Shown here piece by piece: positions 48,674-56,825 of a stretch of DNA of 64,000 nt. The stretch covers positions 310,001 to 374,000 of the forward strand of contig CAVTKZ010000002.1 of the NCBI GenBank assembly GCA_963735455.1, given 5' to 3'. The notes under the pieces were generated by a model. The model searched no databases. It saw nothing but the letters and a program-made list of their open reading frames with translations, and was not told the DNA's origin. Each line of letters starts with the position of its first letter. The first letter of the stretch is position 1. The position numbers and the translations under genes are program-made. This DNA is from Palsa-1033 sp963735455 (GTDB lineage Bacteria > Chloroflexota > Limnocylindria > Limnocylindrales > CSP1-4).

Positions 48674-49334
48674 CCTCGATCAGGAGCGCGTCGCGGCGGA
48701 CCCGGCAGAGCAGGTCGACCAGCTCGAGCCGGTCGACGGCGGCCTCGAGGGTGGTGCCAACGGTGACGGCGCCATGGCGCTCCTGGAGGACGGCCATCGC
48801 GAACGGCTCGGGCGGCTCGGTCAGGGCCGTCGCCACGGCGGCCGCGATCTCCGGGCTGCCCATCGGCAGGAGCGCCACGAAGGGCAGGCGGGGCAGCAGG
48901 AGGCGTGTCTCGGGCAGGTCGTCGGGGCTTGGCCGCTCGCCGGCGATCGTCAGCCCGAGCGAGGCAGCCAGATGGGCGTGGGCGACGGCCCGGACGTCGG
49001 GCCGGGCGCGATAGACCGCACGATGGACGGCGATGTCGGAGCTCGGCCGCGGATCGCTGCCCTCGCCGTAGCCGGCCTCGCCACCGGTCGGTCCGCCGGC
49101 TTTGGGGCCGGCGTCGGAGCCAGGATCGAGGGGGACGAGGAGCAGGTCCTCGACGCTCAGCTCGTCCTTGCGCGCCCCCGACGGGGTCACCAGGAGCTGG
49201 TCGCCGAGGCGGATCGACAGGTTGCCCTCGGCCGCGACGATCAGGCCGCGCGCCCCGAGCCGGGCCCCGGCGCGGACGATCGCCTCGGCGGCCTCGAGGT
49301 GGGCGAAGGCGTCCATGGCCAGATGATCGGGCAT
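48654..49334 (-). CDS. Class II aldolase/adducin-family protein
   Basis: 226 residues. Fold landmarks are LIVAAEGNLSIRLGDQLLVTPSG (substrate phosphate loop), the zinc histidines in VAHAHLAASLGLT (HAH instead of the usual HTHP), and a third histidine in ERHGAVTVG (Arg in place of Gly before it). A Gly/Pro-rich insertion (about 75-95) interrupts the domain. Members include fuculose-phosphate aldolase and ribulose-phosphate epimerase; substrate unknown. A second start at 49316 is possible. It follows the GcvT-like gene by 43 bp. Confidence 0.85.
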   Translation of the reverse strand: MPDHLAMDAFAHLEAAEAIVRAGARLGARGLIVAAEGNLSIRLGDQLLVTPSGARKDELSVEDLLLVPLDPGSDAGPKAGGPTGGEAGYGEGSDPRPSSDIAVHRAVYRARPDVRAVAHAHLAASLGLTIAGERPSPDDLPETRLLLPRLPFVALLPMGSPEIAAAVATALTEPPEPFAMAVLQERHGAVTVGTTLEAAVDRLELVDLLCRVRRDALLIEASRRAR

Positions 49335-49377
49335 CCGGGCCGCGCCCGTCGGCGGCTCGCTCCGGACCGGCGCAGGG

Positions 49378-50496
49378 TCAGCCCCGCGGGCGGAGCTTCT
49401 CCGGGTCGTAGAGCGCCGGCTCGCCGACCCGGGCGGGGGCCGAGCCGCCGGCGCCGCCTTCGCCCAGGGCGACCTCGACCCGCGTGCCGGTCACCGCCGC
49501 GGAGCGCTCCAGGATGGCCAGGGCGATCGTGCCCAGGAGCGGCGAGGAGGTCGGGCTGGTGGCGCTGCCCACGGACGTGCCCTCGATCGTGACCTGCGCG
49601 CCGGCCTCGGGCACCTCGTCGCCCTCGATCCGGAGGGATGCCAGGCGCAGGGCGGGTGGGCCGGCTTCGCGTTCGGCCCGGATCGCCGCGTCACCGTGGA
49701 ACGACCGCCCGTCGATCTTCATGAACCGCTCGAAGTTGATGTCGAACGGGCTCGACTCGCCCGGCGTGTAGTCGTAGCCGGGCAGGATCATGCCCGACTC
49801 GATCCGGAGCACGTCGAGGGCGTCGAAGCCATACGGCCGGACCTCGCCCGATGCGGTCAGCGTTCGCCACAGCGGCTCGGCGTGCTCGGGCCGCACGAAC
49901 AGCTCGTAGCCGATCTCGCCCGACAGGCCCGTCCGGGCGATCCAGGCCGGCACGGGCCCGACCTTGACCGGCTCGGTCAGGAACCGGAAGTAGGGCAGGC
50001 CAGCCAGGTCGACGCCAACGTGGCGCTGCAGGATCTCGCGGGTTCGCGGGCCCTGGAACTGGACGTGGGGCAGGTCGTGGACGATCAGCTCGATCGCGAC
50101 GTCCAGGTCGGCCGCGACATCGCGCAGGTGGTCGCCCAGGTCGAACCGGTTGGTCATGAACCAGACGTGGTCCGGGCCGAAGACGTAGACCGTCGCGTCG
50201 TCGATGATCCGGCCCTGCTCGTCGAGGAGCGGTGCGTAGCGGACCCGGCCCGGGCCATAGGCCAGGACGTCGTTGGCGATCAGCCGGTCGGCGGCGCGCA
50301 GGGCGTCAGGGCCGTGGAAGTCCCACTTGATCAGGGCCGAGCAGTCCCATATCCCGGCGCCCTGGCGAACCCCGGCATATTCGCCGTCTCGATCGCCGAA
50401 GCCGGTTGTCCACAGCCAGCCGTCCCAGTCGCCAAACTCGGCGCCGAGCTCTTCCTGAACCTGATGAAAGGCGGAGTGGACGGGCGAATCAGTCAT
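49378..50496 (-). CDS. GcvT-like aminomethyltransferase (folate-binding)
   Basis: 372 residues of the T-protein/dimethylglycine-oxidase family. Visible are the N-terminal GVRQGAGIWDCSALIKWDFHGPDA, the folate-region YTPGESSPFDINFERFMKIDG, and GEIGYELFVRPEHAEPLW. No other glycine-cleavage gene is here, so demethylation of a one-carbon donor onto tetrahydrofolate is possible; the sarcosine-oxidase-like gene 8 kb away would fit but is not linked. The ATG is chosen because TACCCT lies 6 nt upstream. No frameshift. Confidence 0.87.
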   Translation of the reverse strand: MTDSPVHSAFHQVQEELGAEFGDWDGWLWTTGFGDRDGEYAGVRQGAGIWDCSALIKWDFHGPDALRAADRLIANDVLAYGPGRVRYAPLLDEQGRIIDDATVYVFGPDHVWFMTNRFDLGDHLRDVAADLDVAIELIVHDLPHVQFQGPRTREILQRHVGVDLAGLPYFRFLTEPVKVGPVPAWIARTGLSGEIGYELFVRPEHAEPLWRTLTASGEVRPYGFDALDVLRIESGMILPGYDYTPGESSPFDINFERFMKIDGRSFHGDAAIRAEREAGPPALRLASLRIEGDEVPEAGAQVTIEGTSVGSATSPTSSPLLGTIALAILERSAAVTGTRVEVALGEGGAGGSAPARVGEPALYDPEKLRPRG

Positions 50497-50502
50497 GGCT
50501 GG

Positions 50503-50508
50503 AGGGTA
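50503..50508 (-). promoter_or_regulatory. Leaderless -10 box TACCCT (GcvT-like gene)
   Basis: TACCCT on the minus strand ends 6 nt before the ATG at 50496. Confidence 0.6.
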
Positions 50509-50640
50509 GGGGCCGTCCGGGCCGCCGGGCGGCGCGTGTCCCGCTTGGCGCGACGGGCGGCCGGCGAGACCGAGCTCCAACCCGGCCGGCGACAGGCGTT
50601 ACGCTGGACCGGGCACGGCGATCGAGCAGCGGAGCGGGCA

Positions 50641-50736
50641 ATGGCTGATCAGTGGAGCGGCGGCGAATCCGGTCGGGGCGAGTGGACCGGGATCTCGATC
50701 TTCGGCGTGGTCCTGGTCGTCGTCGGCGCGATCTGA
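50641..50736 (+). CDS. Small membrane peptide, possibly truncated by a frame error
   Basis: 31 codons: a polar start (MADQWSGGESGRGEWTG) and a hydrophobic end (ISIFGVVLVVVGAI) that stops in mid-helix. This looks like the first half of a small membrane protein cut short, perhaps by an extra base near 50735. A GGAGCGGG site precedes the ATG, and the MFS gene starts 5 nt after the stop. Confidence 0.45.
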   Translation: MADQWSGGESGRGEWTGISIFGVVLVVVGAI

Positions 50737-50740
50737 TCGG

Positions 50741-52000
50741 GTGATCGAACCCGAGGCCCAAGCCCCCACCACGCGGGTTCGCGAGGAGCCCCTCAGCCAC
50801 AACCGGGACTTCCTGCTGCTCCTCGGCGGCCAGGGCATCTCGGCCTTCGGCGATGCCCTCAGCCTGACGGCCCTGCCGTTGCTTGTCCTGGCCCTGACCG
50901 GCTCGGGCATCGCGATGGGCATCGTCGGCGTCCTGAACACGATCCCGGACCTGGTCTTCGGCCTGCTCGCCGGGGTGATCGCGGACCGCAGCGACCGGCG
51001 CCTGATGATCCTCGGCGCCGATTTCGGCCGGGCGATCCTGACCGGCCTGATCCCGCTGTCGATCCTGCTCGGCGGCCCGACGATCGGGGTGATCCTGCTG
51101 ATCGCGGCGCCGATGGCCATGCTCCGTTCGATGTTCCTGGCGGCCTACACCGCCGCCATGCCCAGCCTCGTCGGCCGGCCGCTGCTGGCCCGGGCCACCT
51201 CGACCCTGGAGACGGTCTACAGCCTGAGCTTCGTCATCGGGCCGAGCATCGCCGGCCTGCTTGCGGCGACCGTCGGGTATGGCCCGACGATCGCCGTCGA
51301 CGCCCTGAGCTTCCTGGCCAGCTCGCTGGCGATGGCCCTGATCCGGCGGCCGCTCCAGGAGCGCCAGGATCGGCCGCCGCTCAACCTGCGCGCCGAGATC
51401 GGGGAGGGGATCCGCTACATCGCCGGCCACCCAACCCTGCGCATCGCGGTCTCGTTCTGGGGCCTGAGCAGCGTGATCACCGCCGGCCTGATCCCGGTCC
51501 TGACCTACTTCGTCACCCGCCAGCTGCAGCTCGGGACGGCCGACTTCGGGATCCTCCTGTCGATCAACGGGATCGGCTACCTCGGCGGCGCGATCGTGAT
51601 GAACCGGGTCCGGCTGCGATCGGCCGGGAAGCTGATGCTGGCCGGCACGGCGATCGAGGCGATCGCGCTGGTCGCGGCGGTCAACGGCCAGCCTGTGGTC
51701 CTCTTCCCGGCCGCGTTCGTCGTCGGCGCGGCGTCAGCGGCGGTCGCGATCACCTATATCACCCTGCGTTCGGCGGCCGCGCCGGACGAGCTCCTGGGCC
51801 GGGTCGGCTCGACCGCCCGGACCCTGTCGATCGGCCTCCAGCCGATCGGGATGATCACGGCCGGCGTCCTCCTCGATGCGATCGGAGGCGGAGCGACGCT
51901 GCTGCTGATGGGCAGCGGCCTGCTCCTGGCCGCGGCCGGCTTCTCGCTGTCGGCGTCACTCCGCCGGGCGCTCGTGATCGGCGGCCAGGTCCCGCGCTGA
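50741..52000 (+). CDS. MFS efflux transporter
   Basis: 419 residues with 12 predicted membrane helices, of the MFS group that includes macrolide and enterobactin exporters. The start NRDFLLLLGGQGISAFGDAL and the loop DRSDRRLMILGADFGRA between helices 2 and 3 (motif A) are typical. Proton-driven export of a hydrophobic compound or siderophore is the usual role; substrate not inferable. GTG start 5 nt after the small membrane peptide gene, so they are likely coupled. No frameshift. Confidence 0.9.
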   Translation: MIEPEAQAPTTRVREEPLSHNRDFLLLLGGQGISAFGDALSLTALPLLVLALTGSGIAMGIVGVLNTIPDLVFGLLAGVIADRSDRRLMILGADFGRAILTGLIPLSILLGGPTIGVILLIAAPMAMLRSMFLAAYTAAMPSLVGRPLLARATSTLETVYSLSFVIGPSIAGLLAATVGYGPTIAVDALSFLASSLAMALIRRPLQERQDRPPLNLRAEIGEGIRYIAGHPTLRIAVSFWGLSSVITAGLIPVLTYFVTRQLQLGTADFGILLSINGIGYLGGAIVMNRVRLRSAGKLMLAGTAIEAIALVAAVNGQPVVLFPAAFVVGAASAAVAITYITLRSAAAPDELLGRVGSTARTLSIGLQPIGMITAGVLLDAIGGGATLLLMGSGLLLAAAGFSLSASLRRALVIGGQVPR

Positions 52001-52009
52001 GCGGCCCAG

Positions 52010-52192
52010 CTACGCGGCGACCGCTTCGAAGGCGGCAGCGCCGAGGATCGGTTCGACGATCGAGAACGCCACCAGGCAGCCCTCGCAACGGATCTCGCCG
52101 TCGAGGTCGAGCTGGTCGACCAGGATGGTCCCGTCGCAGGTGGGGCAATCGACGGCGATCAGCGGGTTGGCGATGAAGGTGTTGGTGTCCAT
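52010..52192 (-). CDS. Small zinc-ribbon protein (LysW-like fold)
   Basis: 60 residues with one zinc ribbon, C16-x2-C19 and C36-x2-C39 (CPTC, CEGC), within the LysW/ArgW-like pattern of a hydrophobic, acidic strand between the knuckles. Unlike amino-group carrier proteins it lacks the acidic C-terminal glutamate and ends in Ala-rich sequence, so it is probably not a lysine or arginine carrier. No lysine-biosynthesis gene is nearby. The ATG is supported by CAATCT 6 nt upstream. Confidence 0.8.
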   Translation of the reverse strand: MDTNTFIANPLIAVDCPTCDGTILVDQLDLDGEIRCEGCLVAFSIVEPILGAAAFEAVAA

Positions 52193-52198
52193 GGCCGA

Positions 52199-52204
52199 AG
52201 ATTG
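52199..52204 (-). promoter_or_regulatory. -10-like CAATCT for a leaderless start
   Basis: CAATCT on the minus strand ends 6 nt before the ATG at 52192. Confidence 0.4.
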
Positions 52205-52258
52205 GCAGCGGCCTGTGACAGCTTGCCTGTCACGCCCCGATTCCGCCTCACGGATCGC

Positions 52259-53137
52259 CTACAGCTCGCGCCGCCGGAAGGAGACCACGGCCAGGCCCAG
52301 GACGATCACCAGCCAGGCCCCGACCCAGGCGCTGTACTCGAGCGACAGGCCGCTTGCGGCATAGAACGGATTGGCCGCCAGCTGCTCGCTCGAGCGGCCG
52401 CTTTCGGAGGCAACGGCGATCACGACCTGGGGCTCGAGGGCGAAGATCGCCCCGCGCCAGACGCCGTCAGTCGGCAGCAGGATCCGGCTGACGACCGCGA
52501 TCTGCTCCATCAGGTCGGCCTTGAGGTATAGCCCCAGGCCGCCCAGGACCCCCGCCATCCAGCACAGCCCGAAGAGGACCACGACGATCGCCCCGCCGGC
52601 AATCGAGGGCAGGCGGGTCGACAGGAGCAGGGTCAGGGTCAGGACGAGGATGGCCTGCAGGGCGATCGCCCCGGCTGCCCCGAGCGGATCGGGCGGGCCG
52701 TAGCCCGAGGCGAGCTTCATCGCCCCGATCTCGAGCAGGCCCGCGGCCAGGGCGTAGGCCCCGGCCACCACGACCAGGCCCAGCCAACGGCCGACGAGGA
52801 AGGTCGAGCGGCCGATCGGGCGGGCCAGGATCGCCAGCAGGATCCCGCTGTCGATGTCGGCCGACACGGCCGGAGCGCCGATGAACGCGGCGGTCATGGC
52901 CAGGATGAAGCTGAACATGAAGGCGACCACGATCAGCATCTGGCTGACCCCCAGCTGGATCACCGTCTCGCTGCTGCCATTGGCCCGGGCCAGGGACACC
53001 AGCCGCTCGAAGCCGAGACCCGAGAGGCCGACGACCGCGACGGTCAGGACCACGAGGACCCACAGGATCCGGCGCCGGAAGGCGTCGAGGAGCGTCAGCC
53101 GGACGATCGCTAGCAAGGGCAGAACGATCGAGCTCAT
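52259..53137 (-). CDS. ABC-2 type exporter permease
   Basis: 292 residues with six membrane helices in the ABC-2 arrangement: a first cytoplasmic elbow (VRLTLLDAFRRRILWVLVVL), a long periplasmic loop between helices 1 and 2, and the ADIDSGILLAILARPIGRSTFLVGRWLG coupling region. The start overlaps the ATPase stop by four bases. The substrate could be a lipid, an antibiotic or a peptide; a 40-residue peptide precursor gene lies upstream of the ATPase on the same strand. Confidence 0.88.
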   Translation of the reverse strand: MSSIVLPLLAIVRLTLLDAFRRRILWVLVVLTVAVVGLSGLGFERLVSLARANGSSETVIQLGVSQMLIVVAFMFSFILAMTAAFIGAPAVSADIDSGILLAILARPIGRSTFLVGRWLGLVVVAGAYALAAGLLEIGAMKLASGYGPPDPLGAAGAIALQAILVLTLTLLLSTRLPSIAGGAIVVVLFGLCWMAGVLGGLGLYLKADLMEQIAVVSRILLPTDGVWRGAIFALEPQVVIAVASESGRSSEQLAANPFYAASGLSLEYSAWVGAWLVIVLGLAVVSFRRREL

Positions 53138-54135
53138 CGCTGCGCCCTGCCCTCGATGACCCGCTGGGCGGCTTGTGCGCCTTCCGGATCGGGCGTCGCC
53201 CCGAGCAGCTCGAGGAAGCGCTCCTCGAGCGTCTCGCGGGCCTGGGCCACGCCATGCACCCGGCCGCCGGCGCCGACGACCGCCGCGACCACGTCCGGGA
53301 TCCGGGCCGGCTCGATCGGCCGGATCGTGATCTGCTCCAGATCGGCCGGATCCGTGCTGACCGTTCCGAAGCGGCCCAGCCCGGCCCGGGCCTCGGCCGG
53401 CAGGTCGCTCACCCGAAGGACCACGGCCTGCTCGCCGAGGAGCTCGTCGAGCGTGCCGCCGGCGACCAGCCGGCCCCGGTTCACGACCGCCACCCGATCG
53501 CAGACCAGCTCCACCTCGGACAGCAGGTGGGAGTTCAGGAAGACCGTCACGCCACGATCACGGGCCGCCCGGATGACCTGGCGGACCTCGGTCCGCCCGA
53601 CGGGGTCGAGGGCGGATGTGGGCTCGTCCAGGAAGACGAGCTCAGGCGAGCCAAGCAGGGCGGCGCCCAGGCCCAGGCGCTGCTGCATCCCCTTCGAGAA
53701 GGTTCCGACGGGGTCGTCGGCTCGATCGCCGAGGCCGACCGTCGCCAGGGTCGCCTCCACTTCGGCGGCTCGCCGCGCGGCGGGCAGCCGGGCCAGCTGG
53801 GCATGGAGCTGAAGCACTTCCCGCGCCCGCAGCCAGGACTGGTAGCGGAACAGCTCGGGCAGGTAGCCGATCCGGCGGCGGGTCTCCCGGTCCCCGAGCG
53901 GAGCGCCGAGGACCGTGCCGCTGCCTGAGGTCGCCGCCGTGAGCCCGAGGAGGAGCTTGACCGCGGTGGTCTTGCCGGCGCCGTTCGGGCCCAGGAAGCC
54001 AAAGACCTCGCCGGGCTCGACCCGCATCGACAGGCCGGCCAGGGCGGTCTTCCGGCCGAACCGCTTGGACAGCTCGAACGTCTCGATGGCGGGCGCCGAC
54101 GGCGCCGGACCGGGGTGGCTGGACATCTCGGGCAT
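53134..54135 (-). CDS. ABC exporter ATPase
   Basis: 333 residues. Walker A GPNGAGKTTAVKLL, signature TFSKGMQQRLG, Walker B LVFLDEPTSALDP, and H-loop LNSHLLSEVE. The C-terminal ~80 residues form the extra domain of the ABC-2 exporter ATPases (CcmA/NatA type). An in-frame ATG at 54126 is an alternative start. With the following permease it makes a complete exporter. The 322-bp stretch between this start and the peptide gene holds no other credible gene. Confidence 0.93.
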   Translation of the reverse strand: MPEMSSHPGPAPSAPAIETFELSKRFGRKTALAGLSMRVEPGEVFGFLGPNGAGKTTAVKLLLGLTAATSGSGTVLGAPLGDRETRRRIGYLPELFRYQSWLRAREVLQLHAQLARLPAARRAAEVEATLATVGLGDRADDPVGTFSKGMQQRLGLGAALLGSPELVFLDEPTSALDPVGRTEVRQVIRAARDRGVTVFLNSHLLSEVELVCDRVAVVNRGRLVAGGTLDELLGEQAVVLRVSDLPAEARAGLGRFGTVSTDPADLEQITIRPIEPARIPDVVAAVVGAGGRVHGVAQARETLEERFLELLGATPDPEGAQAAQRVIEGRAQR

Positions 54136-54457
54136 CGTCGCATGGACGGCCGACGATGGAGAGCTGTGCCGGAGGTGGGGGAGTTTGGGTCGCGGCGATC
54201 AGACCAACCGGCACGGCGGGCCCCCCGATCCGAAGAGCGAGACGGACCGACCGGCGCGAACCCAGAAGCCACGGTAGGTCCAGTGGGGGTCCGGTGTCAA
54301 TAGATGCTGTCCGCCTTAGTTCAGCCGTACATGACTACCAGCTCGTCAATGAGGCCCCCCGGGCGTGCTCGACCCGGGCGGGACGCGAGGTCGTTGTGCC
54401 AACACCGGACCACGGATCGAGCCAGGAACACCGAGTCAGGAATGAACGAAGACCGAC

Positions 54458-54580
54458 CTAGTGCGGGATGGGGCCCGTATCACCTCCTGCGAAGACCGTC
54501 GCGGCCGTTGCCAGCACGAGGAGTGCGGCGAAAAGCCAGGACGCGACGACGGCCCGGGACGGGCGAAGCCTGGAACGCAT
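54458..54580 (-). CDS. 40-residue secreted-peptide precursor
   Basis: Short gene with the form of a signal-peptide pro-peptide: a basic start (MRSRLRPSR), an uninterrupted hydrophobic core (residues 10-31, ending LATAATVFA), a good signal-peptidase site after A31, and a short hydrophilic C-terminus GGDTGPIPH, which would be released as a 9-residue peptide. An AGAAGGG site lies 10 nt before the ATG. It lies divergently 71 bp from the HTH/HTH-TPR genes and 322 bp upstream of an ABC exporter on the same strand. The layout is that of peptide-signalling loci in other phyla. A small membrane protein of unrelated role is the alternative. Confidence 0.6.
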   Translation of the reverse strand: MRSRLRPSRAVVASWLFAALLVLATAATVFAGGDTGPIPH

Positions 54581-54638
54581 GTGCGGACGACCCTTCTACA
54601 AGCAGGGGCTCGTCCGGTCCGGGTTGGCTCGATGATGG

Positions 54639-54644
54639 TAGGCT
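54639..54644 (+). promoter_or_regulatory. Leaderless -10 box TAGGCT (HTH gene)
   Basis: TAGGCT ends 6 nt before the ATG at 54651. It lies about 60 bp from the start of the divergent peptide gene. Confidence 0.6.
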
Positions 54645-54650
54645 GGCTCC

Positions 54651-54968
54651 ATGGGATTGTCAAGTCTGACTAAACAACGACCCGGGGGACCGCCCGCGGA
54701 CCTGGCGATCGAGCTCGGGCGGCGGATCCGGCTCGCTCGCGAGACGCTCGGAATGAGCCAGGCTGAGCTCGGCCGCCCCCTGACCCGAGCCTACGTGTCC
54801 CAGGTGGAGTCGGGCCGGACCCTGCCCTCGCTGCCGGCCCTCCTCCATCTCGCGGAACGGCTGGGGGTCGCGCCCGGCTTGCTCCTCCAGTCGCGCCAGG
54901 CTGACCCGCAGGGGTACACTCGCGTCGATGGCATCACCAACTCGCTCGATCGGCCGCCCTCCGGCTAG
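54651..54968 (+). CDS. XRE-family HTH protein (single domain)
   Basis: 105 residues: an N-terminal polar arm, then a complete Cro/XRE helix-turn-helix (LGRRIRLARETLGMSQAELG ... AYVSQVESGRTLPSLPALLHLAERLGV), and a short tail. No TPR or effector domain. It overlaps the HTH-TPR gene by 41 bp, and the two HTH domains are similar in sequence (both contain ...AYVSQVE/AYISALE...), as if duplicated. Probably binds DNA as a dimer, perhaps with its larger paralogue. Confidence 0.85.
   Translation: MGLSSLTKQRPGGPPADLAIELGRRIRLARETLGMSQAELGRPLTRAYVSQVESGRTLPSLPALLHLAERLGVAPGLLLQSRQADPQGYTRVDGITNSLDRPPSG
54915..54920 (+). promoter_or_regulatory. Leaderless -10 box TACACT (HTH-TPR gene)
   Basis: TACACT ends 7 nt before the ATG at 54928, inside the upstream HTH coding region, so the regulator may have its own promoter. 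Confidence 0.5.
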
Positions 54969-56223
54969 GACCGCCTCGGGAATTGGGGGCCGCATCCGGG
55001 CCGCCCGGACCGCGGCCGGCTGGACCCAGTCCCAGCTCGCCGGAGAGCGCTTTTCGAAGGCCTACATCTCGGCCCTCGAGAACGGCCTGGTCCAGCCCTC
55101 GATGGCCGCCCTGGCCTACCTCGCCGAGCGCCTGGGCACCTCGTCGGCCGCCCTCCTGGCGCGCGACGATCACGCCTGGACGCGCCTCGAGGCCGATCTG
55201 CGCCTGGCAGCCGGCGACTGGCAGGCGGCGGCGGACGCCTTCGAAGCGCTCCTGGCGACGGCGACCGAGCCGCTCATCCGGGCGGAGCTGCTGCGGGCCC
55301 AGGCCGAGGCGCTCTGCCGTCTTGATCGCGGCCGGGAGGCGATCGGTCCGGCCAGCGAGGCGCTGGCCCTCTTCACCAGGGCCGGCCGGGTCGCGGATGC
55401 CGCCCTGGCGACGTACTGGCTGGCGGGCGCCCACTACGCCTCGGATTCGCTGACCGAGGCGCGCAGCCTGCTCCGTGGCCTGATCGACGATCGGGGCCCA
55501 GCGGTCGGCATTGACCCTGACCTCCACGTTCGGGCCCTCGTCGCGGCGGCCAACATCGACACCCGGACCGGCGCTCATGCCCAGGCCCTGGCCCTGCTGG
55601 CCGAGGCCCAGCGACTGGGCGACGGATTCGACGACCTGCGCCGGGCGACCGTCGCCTACGCCCTGGCCGCGAGCTATCGCGAGCTTGGGGACCTCGAGGG
55701 CGCCCTCCGCCAGGGCCAGCGCAGCCTGGCTCTCTTCCGGGCCGCGGCGTCCGAGCGTGATGCGGCTTCGATCGGCAACAACATGGCCCTGACCTACCTG
55801 GCCCTGGGCAACCTGGCCGAGGCGACGCGCTACGCGGACGAAGCCGCCGCGACCCTGACCCGATTGCCCGACACCCGCAAGCTGGCCCACGTGATCGACA
55901 CCCAGGCCCAGATCGCCCTTGCCCACGGCGATCTGAGCACGGCCTCCGAGCTGGCCACCAGGGCGGTTGGCCTGTCCGAGGAGACGGGCAACACCAAGGC
56001 GCTCGTGGACGCCCTGACCACCCGGGCCCGGGCCGCGTCAGCGGCCGGCAGCCGGGATTCCGCCGCGGCCGACTTCGAACGGGCGGCGGGACTGGCCGAT
56101 GAGGTCGGCTCCACGCTGCGCCGGGCCGAGGTGCTCCACGCCTGGGCCGGGATGCTGGCCGAAGCGGGCGACCATCGCCGGGCCTACGAGCTGATGCAAG
56201 AGGCGGCCGGTCAGCCTCGGTAG
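54928..56223 (+). CDS. HTH-TPR transcriptional regulator (RRNPP-like architecture)
   Basis: 431 residues. An XRE helix-turn-helix at about 20-75 (IRAARTAAGWTQSQLAGERF, then AYISALENG) is followed by a long superhelix of TPR-like repeats from about 85 to the end (for example AADAFEALLATATEPLIRAELL, AYALAASYRELGDLEGALRQ and NNMALTYLALGNLAEATRYA). This HTH-plus-TPR design is shared by peptide-sensing RRNPP regulators of Firmicutes and by many other regulators. Here it is next to a 40-residue exported-peptide gene, which supports peptide sensing but does not prove it. The 3' end overlaps the opposing tag gene by 13 bp. Confidence 0.85.
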   Translation: MASPTRSIGRPPARTASGIGGRIRAARTAAGWTQSQLAGERFSKAYISALENGLVQPSMAALAYLAERLGTSSAALLARDDHAWTRLEADLRLAAGDWQAAADAFEALLATATEPLIRAELLRAQAEALCRLDRGREAIGPASEALALFTRAGRVADAALATYWLAGAHYASDSLTEARSLLRGLIDDRGPAVGIDPDLHVRALVAAANIDTRTGAHAQALALLAEAQRLGDGFDDLRRATVAYALAASYRELGDLEGALRQGQRSLALFRAAASERDAASIGNNMALTYLALGNLAEATRYADEAAATLTRLPDTRKLAHVIDTQAQIALAHGDLSTASELATRAVGLSEETGNTKALVDALTTRARAASAAGSRDSAAADFERAAGLADEVGSTLRRAEVLHAWAGMLAEAGDHRRAYELMQEAAGQPR

Positions 56224-56825
56224 CGGAAGCAGCCCGGCAGGTGGTCGTCGACCAGCCCGACGCTCTGCATGAAGGCGTAGCTGATCGTCGGCCCGACGAA
56301 TCGGAAGGAGCGAGCCTGGAGGTCCTTCGACAGGGCGACTGACGCCGGCGTGCTGGCCGGGATCTGGCCGGGCAAGGTGCCCGCCGGCAGCGTGCGTCCG
56401 GCGTCCGGGATGATCGTCCGCAGGTAGGCCGCGAAGCTGCCGAATTCCCGGCCGATGGCCAGCCAGCCGGCCGCGTTGCCGATCGTCGCCTCGATCTTGG
56501 CCCGATTGCGGACGATCGCCGCGTCGGCCATCAGCCGGGCCCGGTCCTCCTCGCCGAAGGCGGCCACGATCGCCGGATCGAACCCGCGGAATGCCGTCCG
56601 GAAGGCAGCCCGCTTGCGCAGGATCGTCGTCCAGGACAGGCCGGCCTGGAACGATTCGAGGCTGAGCCGCTCGAAGAGCTCCACGTCATCGCCCGTCGGA
56701 CGGCCCCATTCGTCATCGTGGTAGGCCGTCATCATCGGGTCCGGCCGGGGTCCGTCGGCGGCCGCCCACGAGCAGCGCGGGAGCGAGATCACGGGATTGG
56801 CCGGGTGTCGATCAGGGTGCTCCAC
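56211..56825 (-). CDS. tag: DNA-3-methyladenine glycosylase I
   Basis: 204 residues. Removes 3-methyladenine from DNA. The N-terminal zinc ligand Cys is in PRCSWA, followed by YHDDEWGRP; the catalytic-region ESFQAGLSWTTILRKRAAFRTAF is conserved, and the C-terminal zinc ligands are in DDHLPGCFRY. An N-terminal extension of ~15 residues precedes the usual start; ATG at 56825 overlaps the end of the SpoIID gene by 37 bp. No frameshift. Confidence 0.94.
   Translation of the reverse strand: MEHPDRHPANPVISLPRCSWAAADGPRPDPMMTAYHDDEWGRPTGDDVELFERLSLESFQAGLSWTTILRKRAAFRTAFRGFDPAIVAAFGEEDRARLMADAAIVRNRAKIEATIGNAAGWLAIGREFGSFAAYLRTIIPDAGRTLPAGTLPGQIPASTPASVALSKDLQARSFRFVGPTISYAFMQSVGLVDDHLPGCFRYRG

Noticed and set aside
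54136..54650. Other overlapping frames in the spacer upstream of the HTH genes
   Set aside because: They have random composition (Arg/Pro/Ser-rich shadows), no ribosome-binding site and no hydrophobic pattern; only the 40-codon minus-strand gene looks real.
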